Origin: Prauserella flavalba
GTDB lineage: Bacteria; Actinomycetota; Actinomycetes; Mycobacteriales; Pseudonocardiaceae
NCBI RefSeq assembly: GCF_003202235.1
Contig: NZ_MASU01000020.1
Span: 28,797 to 92,796, forward strand
DNA length: 64,000 bases
Direction: 5' to 3'
Under the pieces are notes generated by a model. That model did no database searches. It saw only the letters and a list, made by a program, of their open reading frames with translations, and was not told where the DNA came from. This document shows positions 54,293 to 64,000 of the stretch, piece by piece. The position numbers and the translations under genes were made by a program. Position 1 is the first letter of the stretch, and the number at the start of each line of letters is the position of its first letter.

Positions 54293-55906
54293 ATGGGTGA
54301 GATCGAGATCCTGGACATCGACGTGCTGGTCGCGGGCGGCGGGCTGGGCGGTTTGATGGCGGCCTATCGGGCGCGGCGGGCGGGAGCCCGGGTCGCTGTC
54401 GCGCTGGGTTCGGGCGGCGCGTCGGCGCGGATCAGCAGCCTGAACGCCGCGCTGGGAGCGAGCCCTGGGGACACCCCGGAGCGGCTGTTTGAGGACATCT
54501 TCATCGGGGGCGGGGCACTGTCCGATCCTGCGGTGGTGCGGGCGCTGACCGGGCGCGTCGGCGCGGTGGTCACGGAGCTGGTGAACCTGGGCGTGGGGTT
54601 CCACCGCGTCGACGGCAAGCTCGCGCGTCGCCGCGGCGCCGGGAGTTCGGCGGACTGGGCGGTCTACTCCGAGGGCATGATCGGGCACGAGATCTGCCGG
54701 GTGCTCCTGGATCAGCTTGCCGAACCCGGTCCGGCTCCGGCCATCCTGCTCACTGGCGCGACGCTGGTCGCGCTCGACGCCGGAACCGAAGGGGTGTGCG
54801 GTGGCCTGGTCCATCGTGGCCGGACCGGTGACTGGCTTGATGTGCGGGCATCGGTGATCGTGCTGGCGACCGGTGGCGCGGGCGCGCTGTTCGAGCGCAC
54901 CACGAACCCGCCCGGCAGTCAGGGCACCGGGTACGCCATGGCACTGGAAGCCGGTGCCGAGCTTGTCGGGATGGAGTTCATCTCCTACGAACCGTTCGTC
55001 ACGCTCAGTTCGGCGCACAAGAAGAGTTACGATCTGCCGACCACGGTGCTGCATCAGGGCGCCCGGCTGCGCAACAGCAACGGGCGACCGGTGATTTCCG
55101 AGACGAACCCCCCGAGTAAAGACATAATCTGCCGGACAATCGTGGAAGAGGTCAACGCCGGGCGGGGCGTGGACGGCGCGTTGATTTTCGACTTGCGCGA
55201 TATGGCACCGGAGACGCTCGCGCAATACACCGGCCTGACCCAGGCACTCAACGCATTCGATTTGAGCCCGGAAAACGCTGTTCTTCCCGTATTTCCGGCG
55301 CAGCACTACATGAACGGAGGTGTGCGGATCAATTCCGACGCCAGTACCAGCGTCCCCGGGCTGCTCGCGGTGGGCGAGGTCGCCGGTGGAATCCACGGTG
55401 CGCATCGGCTCGCCGGTGCAGGTGGTGCCGAGGTGGTGGGGATGGGCGCGATCGCTGGCGACACCGCCGCGAAGCTCGCTGCCGACCGGCGGGGGATCGG
55501 CGGGCCTCGGCAGGGCCCGCGACCGGAGTTGCTGCCTGCCGGAAGCACGCCGGAGCACCAGAAGCTGCTCGGCACGGCCAGGTCCGCGCTGAGCTCGGCG
55601 TGCGGCATACTGCGCACCGAGGACGAGCTGGCCGCGGCTGCGGAACGGCTGGGCGAGCTGTCCGCGCGGCTGGCCAGCGCGGGGGACGGCCCAAGCTACG
55701 CCGGGCGCCGGGTCCTGCTCGCCTCGGCCATCGTGGGAGGCGCGCTGGCCCGGCGGGAGAGCCGGGGCGATCACTATCGCGTCGACTACCCGGACCGGGA
55801 CGACTCCCGCTGGCGCGGCCAGCTGGAGACCCGGCTGCGGGGCCCGGCGGGACAGCTCGAGACGACCTTTTCCACCGCGGCCGCGCCGCCGGTGGGGGTG
55901 GAATAG
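54293..55906 (+). CDS. FAD-dependent fumarate reductase/succinate dehydrogenase-like protein
   Basis: A 537-residue flavoprotein of the SdhA/FrdA/NadB superfamily. FAD motif VAGGGLGGLMAAYRARRAG (~12-30), substrate-site block FPAQHYMNGGVRIN (~336), and C-terminal GLLAVGEVAGGIHGAHRLAG (~355). Family members dehydrogenate or reduce C4-type or enoyl-acid substrates, and some work with urocanate or cinnamate. It lies 19 bp after the acyl-CoA dehydrogenase and probably acts on the same or the next intermediate. No iron-sulfur partner is encoded here. Confidence 0.83.
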   Translation: MGEIEILDIDVLVAGGGLGGLMAAYRARRAGARVAVALGSGGASARISSLNAALGASPGDTPERLFEDIFIGGGALSDPAVVRALTGRVGAVVTELVNLGVGFHRVDGKLARRRGAGSSADWAVYSEGMIGHEICRVLLDQLAEPGPAPAILLTGATLVALDAGTEGVCGGLVHRGRTGDWLDVRASVIVLATGGAGALFERTTNPPGSQGTGYAMALEAGAELVGMEFISYEPFVTLSSAHKKSYDLPTTVLHQGARLRNSNGRPVISETNPPSKDIICRTIVEEVNAGRGVDGALIFDLRDMAPETLAQYTGLTQALNAFDLSPENAVLPVFPAQHYMNGGVRINSDASTSVPGLLAVGEVAGGIHGAHRLAGAGGAEVVGMGAIAGDTAAKLAADRRGIGGPRQGPRPELLPAGSTPEHQKLLGTARSALSSACGILRTEDELAAAAERLGELSARLASAGDGPSYAGRRVLLASAIVGGALARRESRGDHYRVDYPDRDDSRWRGQLETRLRGPAGQLETTFSTAAAPPVGVE

Positions 55907-56042
55907 CTCGACCGCCTTCAGCGGCCCTGGCTAGGGAGGCCCTCCAAAGCGGGGATGCGCTGAGTGGTGACACGGGCGTGCTCCTCGCCTGCAGAGGACA
56001 CCGACTCTGGTCGGTTTGGCGATCGGTATGATGACCGGAGGA

Positions 56043-56055
56043 CACATATGATGTG
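56043..56055. promoter_or_regulatory. GntR autoregulatory dyad
   Basis: CACAT-ATG-ATGTG contains the ACAT-N3-ATGT core shared with 52936-52946. It overlaps the ribosome site and start of the GntR gene, so bound regulator could block its own translation start region or transcription. Confidence 0.55.
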
Positions 56056-56802
56056 GAACAACAATTCAAACCAGTCGAATGGTGCAATCAGCGTAGTGGT
56101 GATGAGTTCATGCCCGATCTGCGGCAGCTGAAGAACCCGACTCTGGGTAAGACCGTGTCACGCACCGACTTGGTCGAGGCGGCATTGCGGGAGTGGATTC
56201 TCACCGGTCAGTTGAGTAGTGGCCAGCAGCTCGTGGAACGCGAACTCGCGCTGGTGCTCGGCACGTCCAAGACGCCCGTTCGGGAAGCATTGATCATCCT
56301 GTCCCGGCGCGGCCTCGTCGAGTCCAATACCTACCACGGTATGACCGTGCGCAAGGTGACTTCGCACATGATCCGGTCGGTCCAGCAGGCCCGGATGATG
56401 CTGGAACCGGATATCGTCGCCGGTTCGCTCGCGAACTTCGACAAGGAAGCACTGGCGAAGGCAAAGGCGGCGCTGGAGCGCAGTGCGGCGGCCGCCAAGG
56501 AGAAGGACTGGGTCACGGTGGCCGCGGAGAACCGTGAGTTCCACCGCGTGCTCTATTCACAGCACGACAACGACCTCATCATCTCCTTCCTCGATCAGCT
56601 GCAGGATCAGATCGCGTTGATCGCGCTCGCCAGCTGGGACGACAACGCCGACCCGATCGACGAGGGCGCGCAGCACAAGGAAATCCTCGCGGCGGTCCGT
56701 CGCAAGGACGCCGCCACGGTGCGCAAGCTGCTGCGCGGCCACATCCAGGTGCTGTTGAAGTTCGCGGATCGCGTTGCCGAGAAAGAGAGTTCCGGCAAGT
56801 AG
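56053..56802 (+). CDS. GntR family regulator, FCD subfamily
   Basis: A 249-residue regulator. The winged helix lies at ~38-90 (VEAALREWILTGQLSSGQQL, then TSKTPVREALIILSRRGL), followed by an FCD domain with metal ligands in ENREFHRVLYSQHD, EGAQHKEILAAV and LLRGHIQVLL. FCD regulators sense organic acids. GTG 56053 is 10 bp after GGAGGA; ATG 56110 is an alternative start. It is the only regulator in the island and, with the shared ACAT-N3-ATGT dyads, probably controls most of its operons. Confidence 0.87.
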   Translation: MEQQFKPVEWCNQRSGDEFMPDLRQLKNPTLGKTVSRTDLVEAALREWILTGQLSSGQQLVERELALVLGTSKTPVREALIILSRRGLVESNTYHGMTVRKVTSHMIRSVQQARMMLEPDIVAGSLANFDKEALAKAKAALERSAAAAKEKDWVTVAAENREFHRVLYSQHDNDLIISFLDQLQDQIALIALASWDDNADPIDEGAQHKEILAAVRRKDAATVRKLLRGHIQVLLKFADRVAEKESSGK

Positions 56803-56952
56803 CCAGTACAAGAAGCTGGCGGCCAGTAGCCAGCTAGGACAGATCGCCTATTCATTCGTGAGTCTGCCCGCGTATCGCTTCGGTGGCTGGCTCCTGCCCG
56901 CGGACGGCGGCACACGGTCGGTTTCCTTTTCATACCCTTGGGAGGGTTTCAC

Positions 56953-58560
56953 ATGCCTACCGCAAGAAGCGGCGGTCAGCTCGTCGTCGACCAGTTGCTT
57001 GCGCACGGGGTCACCACGGCGTTCGGCGTCCCCGGGGAGAGCTACCTGCCCGTGCTGGACGCCATGTACGACTCCACGCCACCGTTCACCTTCGTCACCT
57101 GCCGGCACGAGGCGGGTGCCGCGACGATGGCCGAGGCGACCGGCAAGCTCACCGGGCGGCCGGGGATCTGCCTGGTCACCCGTGGGCCGGGGGTCACCCA
57201 TGCCAGCGTCGGCGTGCACAACGCAGCCCAGGACTCCAGCCCGATGATCCTGTTCGTCGGCGAGCCGCCGAACCGGGCCCGGCATCGCGACACCTTCCAA
57301 GAGGTGAACCTGGAACAGACCTTCGGCGACCTGGCGAAGTGGGTGGTGTCCATCCGGGACACCGAACGCCTGCCGGAACTGATCAGCCGCGCCTTCCGGG
57401 TGGCCACCGGTGGTCGCCCGGGTCCGGTGGTCATCGGGCTGCCCGAGGACATGCTGTTCGGACAGGCCGAGGCTGAGAAAGTGGTGGCCACCACGGTAGC
57501 CCGCCCGCGCCCGTCCGGCGAGCAGATCGCCGCTGTAGCGGCGATGCTCGCCGAGGCCGAGCGTCCGATCGCGATCGTCGGCGGGCCCGGCTGGAGTCAG
57601 GGGGTCGCGGACGCGCTCAAGAAATTCGCCGAAGCGTGGCGGCTGCCGGTGGCCAACGCGTTCCGGCGGCAGGACGCCTTCGACAACGCCTCCGATTGCT
57701 ACGTCGGTGATCTGGGAGTGCAGGTGAACCCCGGCCTGGCCGAGCAGGTTACCTCCGCCGACGTCGTGCTCGCGATCGGCTGCCGGCTGGATGCCATCAC
57801 CACCGCCGGATACCGTCTGCTGAAGTCGCCGCGCCCGCGCCAGCGACTGGTGCACGTCCATGTCGGCGAGGAAGAGCTGGGCCGGGTCTACCAGCCTGAA
57901 CTGGCCATCCACGCTGATCTCCAAGCGTTCTGCGAACAGCTGGGCACCGCGGAGGCGCCGGCGGCGCCCCGGTGGGCCGACTGGGCCGCGGACGCCCGGG
58001 CTCGGTACCGCGACTGGGTTGCGATCGAGAACCAGGGCGACGCCTCGCGCCTGGCGGAGTTCGTCCGCGCGGTCCGGGCCAAGCTACCCGCGGACGCGTT
58101 GATCGCCAGCGGCGCCGGGAACTACGCCGTCTCCGTGCACCGGAACTCTGCCTTCGGCAGCTTCCCGGCGCAGGTGGCGCCGACGAGCGGATCGATGGGC
58201 TATGGGCTCCCGGCTGCCATCGCGGCGAAGGTCGCGTTCCCGGAGCGGACGTCGGTGGCGTTCGCCGGTGACGGGTGCTTCCTCATGTCCGGCAACGAAC
58301 TGGCCACCGCCGTGCGGTATGGGCTCCCGGTGCTCGTGGTCGTGATCAACAACTCGATGTACGGCACGATCCGCGCGCACCAGGAGAAGAAGTACCCCGG
58401 TCGCGTTGTGGGCACCTCGCTGGTCAATCCGGATTTCGCGCAGTACGCGCGGTCCTTCGGCTGCGTTGGCGAGGTGGTGGACTCGCTCGAGGAGCTGGAC
58501 GTACAACTCGACCGGTTCCTGGCCGGGCAACGGCCGACCCTGCTCGAGTTTAGGGTGTGA
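56953..58560 (+). CDS. Thiamine pyrophosphate-dependent enzyme, ALS/hydroxyacyl-lyase-like
   Basis: A 535-residue ThDP enzyme with all three domains. The cofactor-activating Glu lies in TCRHEAGAATMAEA (~50), and the ThDP-Mg motif is AGDGCFLMSGNELATAVRYG (~438) followed by VVINNSMYGTI. Related enzymes are acetolactate synthase, oxalyl-CoA decarboxylase and 2-hydroxyacyl-CoA lyase. The island context, with two family III CoA-transferases, makes the CoA-ester branch (oxalyl-CoA or 2-hydroxyacyl-CoA cleavage giving formyl-CoA) the more attractive idea, but this is inference. ATG 56953 has GGGAGGG upstream. Confidence 0.82.
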   Translation: MPTARSGGQLVVDQLLAHGVTTAFGVPGESYLPVLDAMYDSTPPFTFVTCRHEAGAATMAEATGKLTGRPGICLVTRGPGVTHASVGVHNAAQDSSPMILFVGEPPNRARHRDTFQEVNLEQTFGDLAKWVVSIRDTERLPELISRAFRVATGGRPGPVVIGLPEDMLFGQAEAEKVVATTVARPRPSGEQIAAVAAMLAEAERPIAIVGGPGWSQGVADALKKFAEAWRLPVANAFRRQDAFDNASDCYVGDLGVQVNPGLAEQVTSADVVLAIGCRLDAITTAGYRLLKSPRPRQRLVHVHVGEEELGRVYQPELAIHADLQAFCEQLGTAEAPAAPRWADWAADARARYRDWVAIENQGDASRLAEFVRAVRAKLPADALIASGAGNYAVSVHRNSAFGSFPAQVAPTSGSMGYGLPAAIAAKVAFPERTSVAFAGDGCFLMSGNELATAVRYGLPVLVVVINNSMYGTIRAHQEKKYPGRVVGTSLVNPDFAQYARSFGCVGEVVDSLEELDVQLDRFLAGQRPTLLEFRV

Positions 58561-58569
58561 GCGGGCGTC

Positions 58570-59594
58570 ATGACCGAACCGACGCATGACATCGCCGTGG
58601 TCGGCGGTGGGATCCTGGGGCTGACCACTGCGCTAGCCATCACCGACGCCGACCCGTCCCGCTCGGTTGTCGTGCTGGAGAAGGAGGACGGCTGGGCCGA
58701 GCACCAGACCGGCCACAACAGCGGGGTGATCCACCACGGGCTGTCCGTGCACCGCTCACGCCTGAGCAGATCCGGGAACACGAGCCGCACGTTCGTGGCC
58801 TGGCCGGTCTGCACGTGCCCGCCACCGGAACCTGTGATTTCGCCGCGGTGGCGAAAAAGCTCGCGGACATCTTGCGCGAACGAGGGGTGCGCATGATGAG
58901 CTCGACACGGGTGATCGGGTTCTCCGGCGGTGCGCGCGAGGTCGTGGTGGAAACCGATCGGGGCGAGGTGGTCGTGCGGCGGGTGGCCAACTGCGCCGGC
59001 CTGCACAGCGATCGGCTGGCGCGGATCGGCGGGCATCGCGACGGGGTACAAATCGTGCCGTTTCGCGGGGAGTACTTCGAACTGAGGCACGATCGGGAGC
59101 ACCTGGTGCGCGGCCTGGTGTACCCGGTGCCGGATCCCGCCTTCCCGTTCTTGGGCGTACACCTGACCCGGATGATCAACGGTGGCGTCCATATCGGACC
59201 CAACGCGGTGCTCGCGTTCGCCAGGGAGGGTTATAGCAAGACCTCGGTCGACTGGGCGGGCGTGCGAGACGTGGCCACCAACCGCGGCCTGCGGGTGCTC
59301 GCCCGGCGCTACTGGCGCGAGGGCGGGGGCGAGGTGCTGCGGTCGATGATCAAGCCGCTGTTCGTGAGCGCGGTACGCCGACTGGTGCCCGAGGTGCGCT
59401 CCGCGGACCTGGTCGCTGCACCGGCCGGCGTCCGCGCGCAGGCGATCCGCGACGACGGCACGTTGGTTGACGACTTCGCCTTCGCCGAGGACGAGCGGTT
59501 CGTGCACGTGCTCAACGCGCCGTCGCCGGCCGCAACCGCGGCGTTTCCCATCGGCCGGGAGATCGCACGGCGGTGCCTGGGTCAAGCCGGCTAG
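58570..59594 (+). pseudogene. lhgO: L-2-hydroxyglutarate oxidase, internal deletion and frameshift
   Basis: A decayed homologue of the intact gene at 19422. The start is normal: [15 protein letters not shown] and [11 protein letters not shown]. The match then jumps: the next recognisable part, [20 protein letters not shown] in another frame, corresponds to residues ~61 codons further on in the intact gene. After that the match is continuous to the end (HVLNAPSPAATAAFPIG). About 180 bp are missing, with a frame change. It follows the TPP gene by 9 bp and was probably part of that operon; the product would lose part of the FAD/substrate domain. Confidence 0.85.
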
Positions 59595-59614
59595 CGATCT
59601 TCGGAGACAAACGA

Positions 59615-60877
59615 GTGCGTGGTCGGGTTTATTACGGCTGGCTCATGGTCGGTGGCCTCAGCGTCTCGGAGCTGGTGTCGTGGGGCGTGCTGATCTACGG
59701 CTTCTCGGTGTTGGTGGGGCCGATGAAGCTCGAGCTGGGTTGGTCGTTGTCGCAGATGAACACGGCTTATGCCGCGGGGCTGCTGGTGTCCGCGCTGGTC
59801 GCGGTGCCGGTCGGCAGGTGGATCGACGCGCGCGGGGCGCGCAGCGTGATGACCACCGGCAGCCTGCTGAGCATCGGGGTGCTCGTCGGATGGTCCTTTG
59901 TGGAGACGCTGCCCGGCTTCTTCGGGCTGTTCGTGGCCGCGGGCGTGGCGATGGCGATGACGTTGTACGAGCCGGCCTTCGCGGTGACGACGTCGTGGTT
60001 CCGGGTGCATCGCCCCCGCGCCGTCATGATCATCACTGTCGTGGGCGGGCTGTCCAGCACGGTGTTCGTCCCGCTGACTGGCGTGCTGGTCGATACCGTC
60101 GGCTGGCGCGACGCCCTGCTAGTGCTGGCCTGCACGGTGGCGCTGGTCGGCCTGCCGATACACGCGCTGCTGCTGCGCCGGTGGCCCTCGGACCTGGGGC
60201 TGGTGCCGGACGGTGCCGCCGCGGCAACGGCGCGCACCCGGCAGGACGCCGTGACCTCGCCGGTCAGCCTGCGCTCGATCGTGTTCCACACGCCATCGTT
60301 CCGGTGGATCGCGATGTCACTGTTCCTGGTCAACGCGGCCAAGTTCGCGGTGATCATCAGCCTCGTGGCCTACCTCCTCGGCCGGGGATACTCGCTCGCG
60401 ATGGCGACCCTGGCCTCCGCGGCGATCGGGCTGCTGCAGGTGCTCGGCAGGCTGGCGATGACCGCGGTGGGGGCCCGGATGCCGGTCGACCGCGCCAGCT
60501 GCCTGGTCTTCGCGACGCAGGGCGTGGCGCTGTTCCTCCCGTTAACCACGGCCGGCAGCGGCACCCGGTCGACCGTGTCGATCGCGCTGTTCGTGGTTCT
60601 GTTCGGGATCGGGTTCGGACTGTCGGAGTTATTGCGGGGCACTATGGTCGCCGAGTACTACGGCGTGCTGAACTACGGCCGGGTCAACGGGTTGCTGTCG
60701 GTTTTCGTCGTCATCGCCCGGGCGGCGGGCCCGTTCGCGGCCGGTCTCGTGGTGACCATGCTCGGTTCCTACGGCCCGCTGCTGGCCGGTGCCGCCATCG
60801 CCACCCTGGGCGGTGCGTTCGCCCTGTTCATGGCCGGGCGCACGCGCCCGCCGGAAGTCGCGGACGCCGAGGGCTGA
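59615..60877 (+). CDS. MFS transporter, oxalate/monocarboxylate-like
   Basis: A 420-residue carrier with twelve hydrophobic segments. The opening RVYYGWLMVGGLSVSELVSW and the block SWFRVHRPRAVMIITVVGGL match the OFA/monocarboxylate carrier group, which moves small carboxylates. GTG 59615 follows CGGAGAC; GTG 59573 in the same frame is an alternative overlapping the pseudogene. It lies directly after the damaged oxidase gene and may import the carboxylate degraded by the island. Confidence 0.83.
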   Translation: MRGRVYYGWLMVGGLSVSELVSWGVLIYGFSVLVGPMKLELGWSLSQMNTAYAAGLLVSALVAVPVGRWIDARGARSVMTTGSLLSIGVLVGWSFVETLPGFFGLFVAAGVAMAMTLYEPAFAVTTSWFRVHRPRAVMIITVVGGLSSTVFVPLTGVLVDTVGWRDALLVLACTVALVGLPIHALLLRRWPSDLGLVPDGAAAATARTRQDAVTSPVSLRSIVFHTPSFRWIAMSLFLVNAAKFAVIISLVAYLLGRGYSLAMATLASAAIGLLQVLGRLAMTAVGARMPVDRASCLVFATQGVALFLPLTTAGSGTRSTVSIALFVVLFGIGFGLSELLRGTMVAEYYGVLNYGRVNGLLSVFVVIARAAGPFAAGLVVTMLGSYGPLLAGAAIATLGGAFALFMAGRTRPPEVADAEG

Positions 60878-60883
60878 CGAGCA

Positions 60884-61427
60884 TCACGACTGGCCTTGTT
60901 CGCGCCAGCACGGGTATTCCGCCAGAGTTTTCTCGTCGCGTGGATAGGTTCCGTGCAGTGGTGCGCCGTCGTCGATCCTGGCGAGCACGAATTCCCCGAG
61001 CCGGGTTTGCTCGACGGCGTCCTTCGCCCGATTCGGCGATGTCCCGGGGAACGCAGATGATTCCTTCCTCGTCACCGACGAGTACGTCGCCGGGAAAGAC
61101 CAGGACTCCGGCGCAGCCGATGGGCACCTGCACGTCCACGGCGTTGTGCAGGGCTAGGTTTGTCATGGCCGAGACGTTCGCCGGGAAGTTGCAAAATTCC
61201 AGGTCGCGCAGGCTCGGTGAATCGCGGAACGAGCCGTCGGTGATGATCGCCGCCGCACCAAGGCGCAGCAACCGGGTGATCAGAATATGCCCGGCGGAGG
61301 TGGCCCGCCCGGCACCCCGGCGGTCCATCACGAGTGTCTGCCCCGGCTCGACCGACTCGACGGCACGCCGCTGCGGATGGTCGTAGTCGTTCAACGCCGA
61401 CAGGACGTCGAGATCTGTGCCTTCGTT
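60884..61427 (-). pseudogene. RraA-family protein, frameshifted and 5'-truncated
   Basis: The minus strand encodes most of an RraA-like protein (class of aldolases/regulators): DLDVLSALNDYDHPQRRAVE, then GHILITRLLRLGAAAIITDG, VDVQVPIGCAGVLVFPGDVL and GIICVPRDIAE. Near 61030-61040 the frame shifts by one base, and the tail (AKDAVEQTRLGEFVLARIDD to CWREQGQS) continues in the other frame to a stop at 60884. The N-terminal ~60 residues are absent: an in-frame TAG precedes the first match. It is convergent with the MFS gene. Confidence 0.8.
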
Positions 61428-61858
61428 GACGGGTGCTGCGGCAGTCCGGCTCTATGGGCCGCCAGGGCGGCGGAAAGCCTGTACCGGGCCGGGCCGACGG
61501 TGGTCACCACGCATACCGAGTCCGACCAGGCTACGGTCGCGGCGATCTCCGTCGTCGCTCGGCGCGCGCTGTGCCAACTCATCGGCCTGCGTTAGCCGGG
61601 GACACGTCCCAGAACTGGGGTCCGCGGAACAGACGGGAAGAAGCAAGGACGCAGCACGATCCGCGAACCGATCCACACCTCCGGACACCCCTGGCTCGTT
61701 CCCGGAAGCCACATTCGAGCGAGAGCCTTCACGTGTGACATGGCGACGAACGTCAGCGCTGTTGTATCTGCTCGGACCTGGCGGTCTACCTCATCGCCGT
61801 CTGCACCCAGTTCGGACAACGAGCGGAGAACGCACTGCTGGCCGGCACCAACGGTGCT
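61428..61858. other. Gap between RraA pseudogene and IS21
   Basis: No complete gene is recognised. A plus-strand stretch SDLAVYLIAVCTQFGQRAEN (around 61770-61830) has coding-like composition and ends abruptly at the IS21 left end, as if a gene was interrupted there. Another stretch (about 61425-61595) ends ARRALCQLIGLR and may be the tail of a lost gene. Confidence 0.35.
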
Positions 61859-61922
61859 TGTCGACGACGCCCGAATCTGAGGCCGTTGTGACGCTCGAAA
61901 ATGAGGCCACCGGTCGGTGTGT

Positions 61923-63931
<2,009 letters not shown>

Positions 63932-64000
63932 CCATCCAATCTGTCTGGGTGGCCTCGTTTTCGAGCGTCGCTACGGCCTCGTTTTCGAGCGTCGTCGACA

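Overview
The window is about 64 kb of very GC-rich DNA with frequent GTG starts, ATGA/GTGA overlaps, ECF and FCD-GntR regulators and several actinobacterial families. This points to an actinomycete, most likely of the Pseudonocardiaceae (Amycolatopsis/Saccharopolyspora-like). The genus is an inference. No rRNA gene or replication gene is present.

Positions 1-43200 look like ordinary accessory chromosome made of short operons, each with its own regulator. In order they are: the end of an IrtAB-like pair of ABC half-transporters; an Lrp regulator divergent from an amidase and short-chain fatty acid carrier operon; a TetR-controlled FAD monooxygenase with a zinc-ribbon hydrolase; OsmC; secreted proteins including a lysyl-oxidase homologue; an IlvD/Edd dehydratase; and a LysR-flanked transporter plus amidohydrolase. 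These are followed by a GntR-controlled 2-hydroxyacid module (L-2-hydroxyglutarate oxidase plus a malate/lactate-type dehydrogenase) and a SorC-flanked transporter plus sulfatase operon. Next come an iron-boxed siderophore-binding lipoprotein with an unusual ABC-ATPase/flavin-domain fusion; the metY-metX methionine operon; an ECF42 sigma factor with its DGPF partner and a SnoaL-like protein; two TetR/MFS efflux units; a CopB copper ATPase behind a perfect CsoR-like operator; and an imidazolonepropionase-like amidohydrolase.

At 43279 there is a CAT-anticodon tRNA, followed at once by a tyrosine integrase gene that is cut off by an IS3-family element. From here to the right edge the DNA reads as an integrated and decaying catabolic island. 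It holds two family III CoA-transferases, an Nramp-related carrier without the metal-binding motifs, a hotdog thioesterase, an aldehyde dehydrogenase, an acyl-CoA dehydrogenase, a fumarate-reductase-like flavoprotein, an FCD-type GntR regulator, a TPP-dependent enzyme and an MFS carrier. Decay is visible as a hydroxyglutarate oxidase gene with an internal deletion, a frameshifted RraA-family gene and an IS30 remnant. A complete IS21-family element (istA/istB) follows, and its right end is exactly the last base of the window.

The most useful new observations are a shared short palindrome (ACAT-N3-ATGT and variants) at several island promoters that probably defines the local GntR regulon; the ABC-ATPase/PPOX flavin-domain fusion next to an IdeR-like iron box with no permease gene; the metal-site-less Nramp homologue inside a CoA-ester pathway; and two families of repeats (a 23-bp palindrome in three intergenic regions and a 21-bp tandem array).
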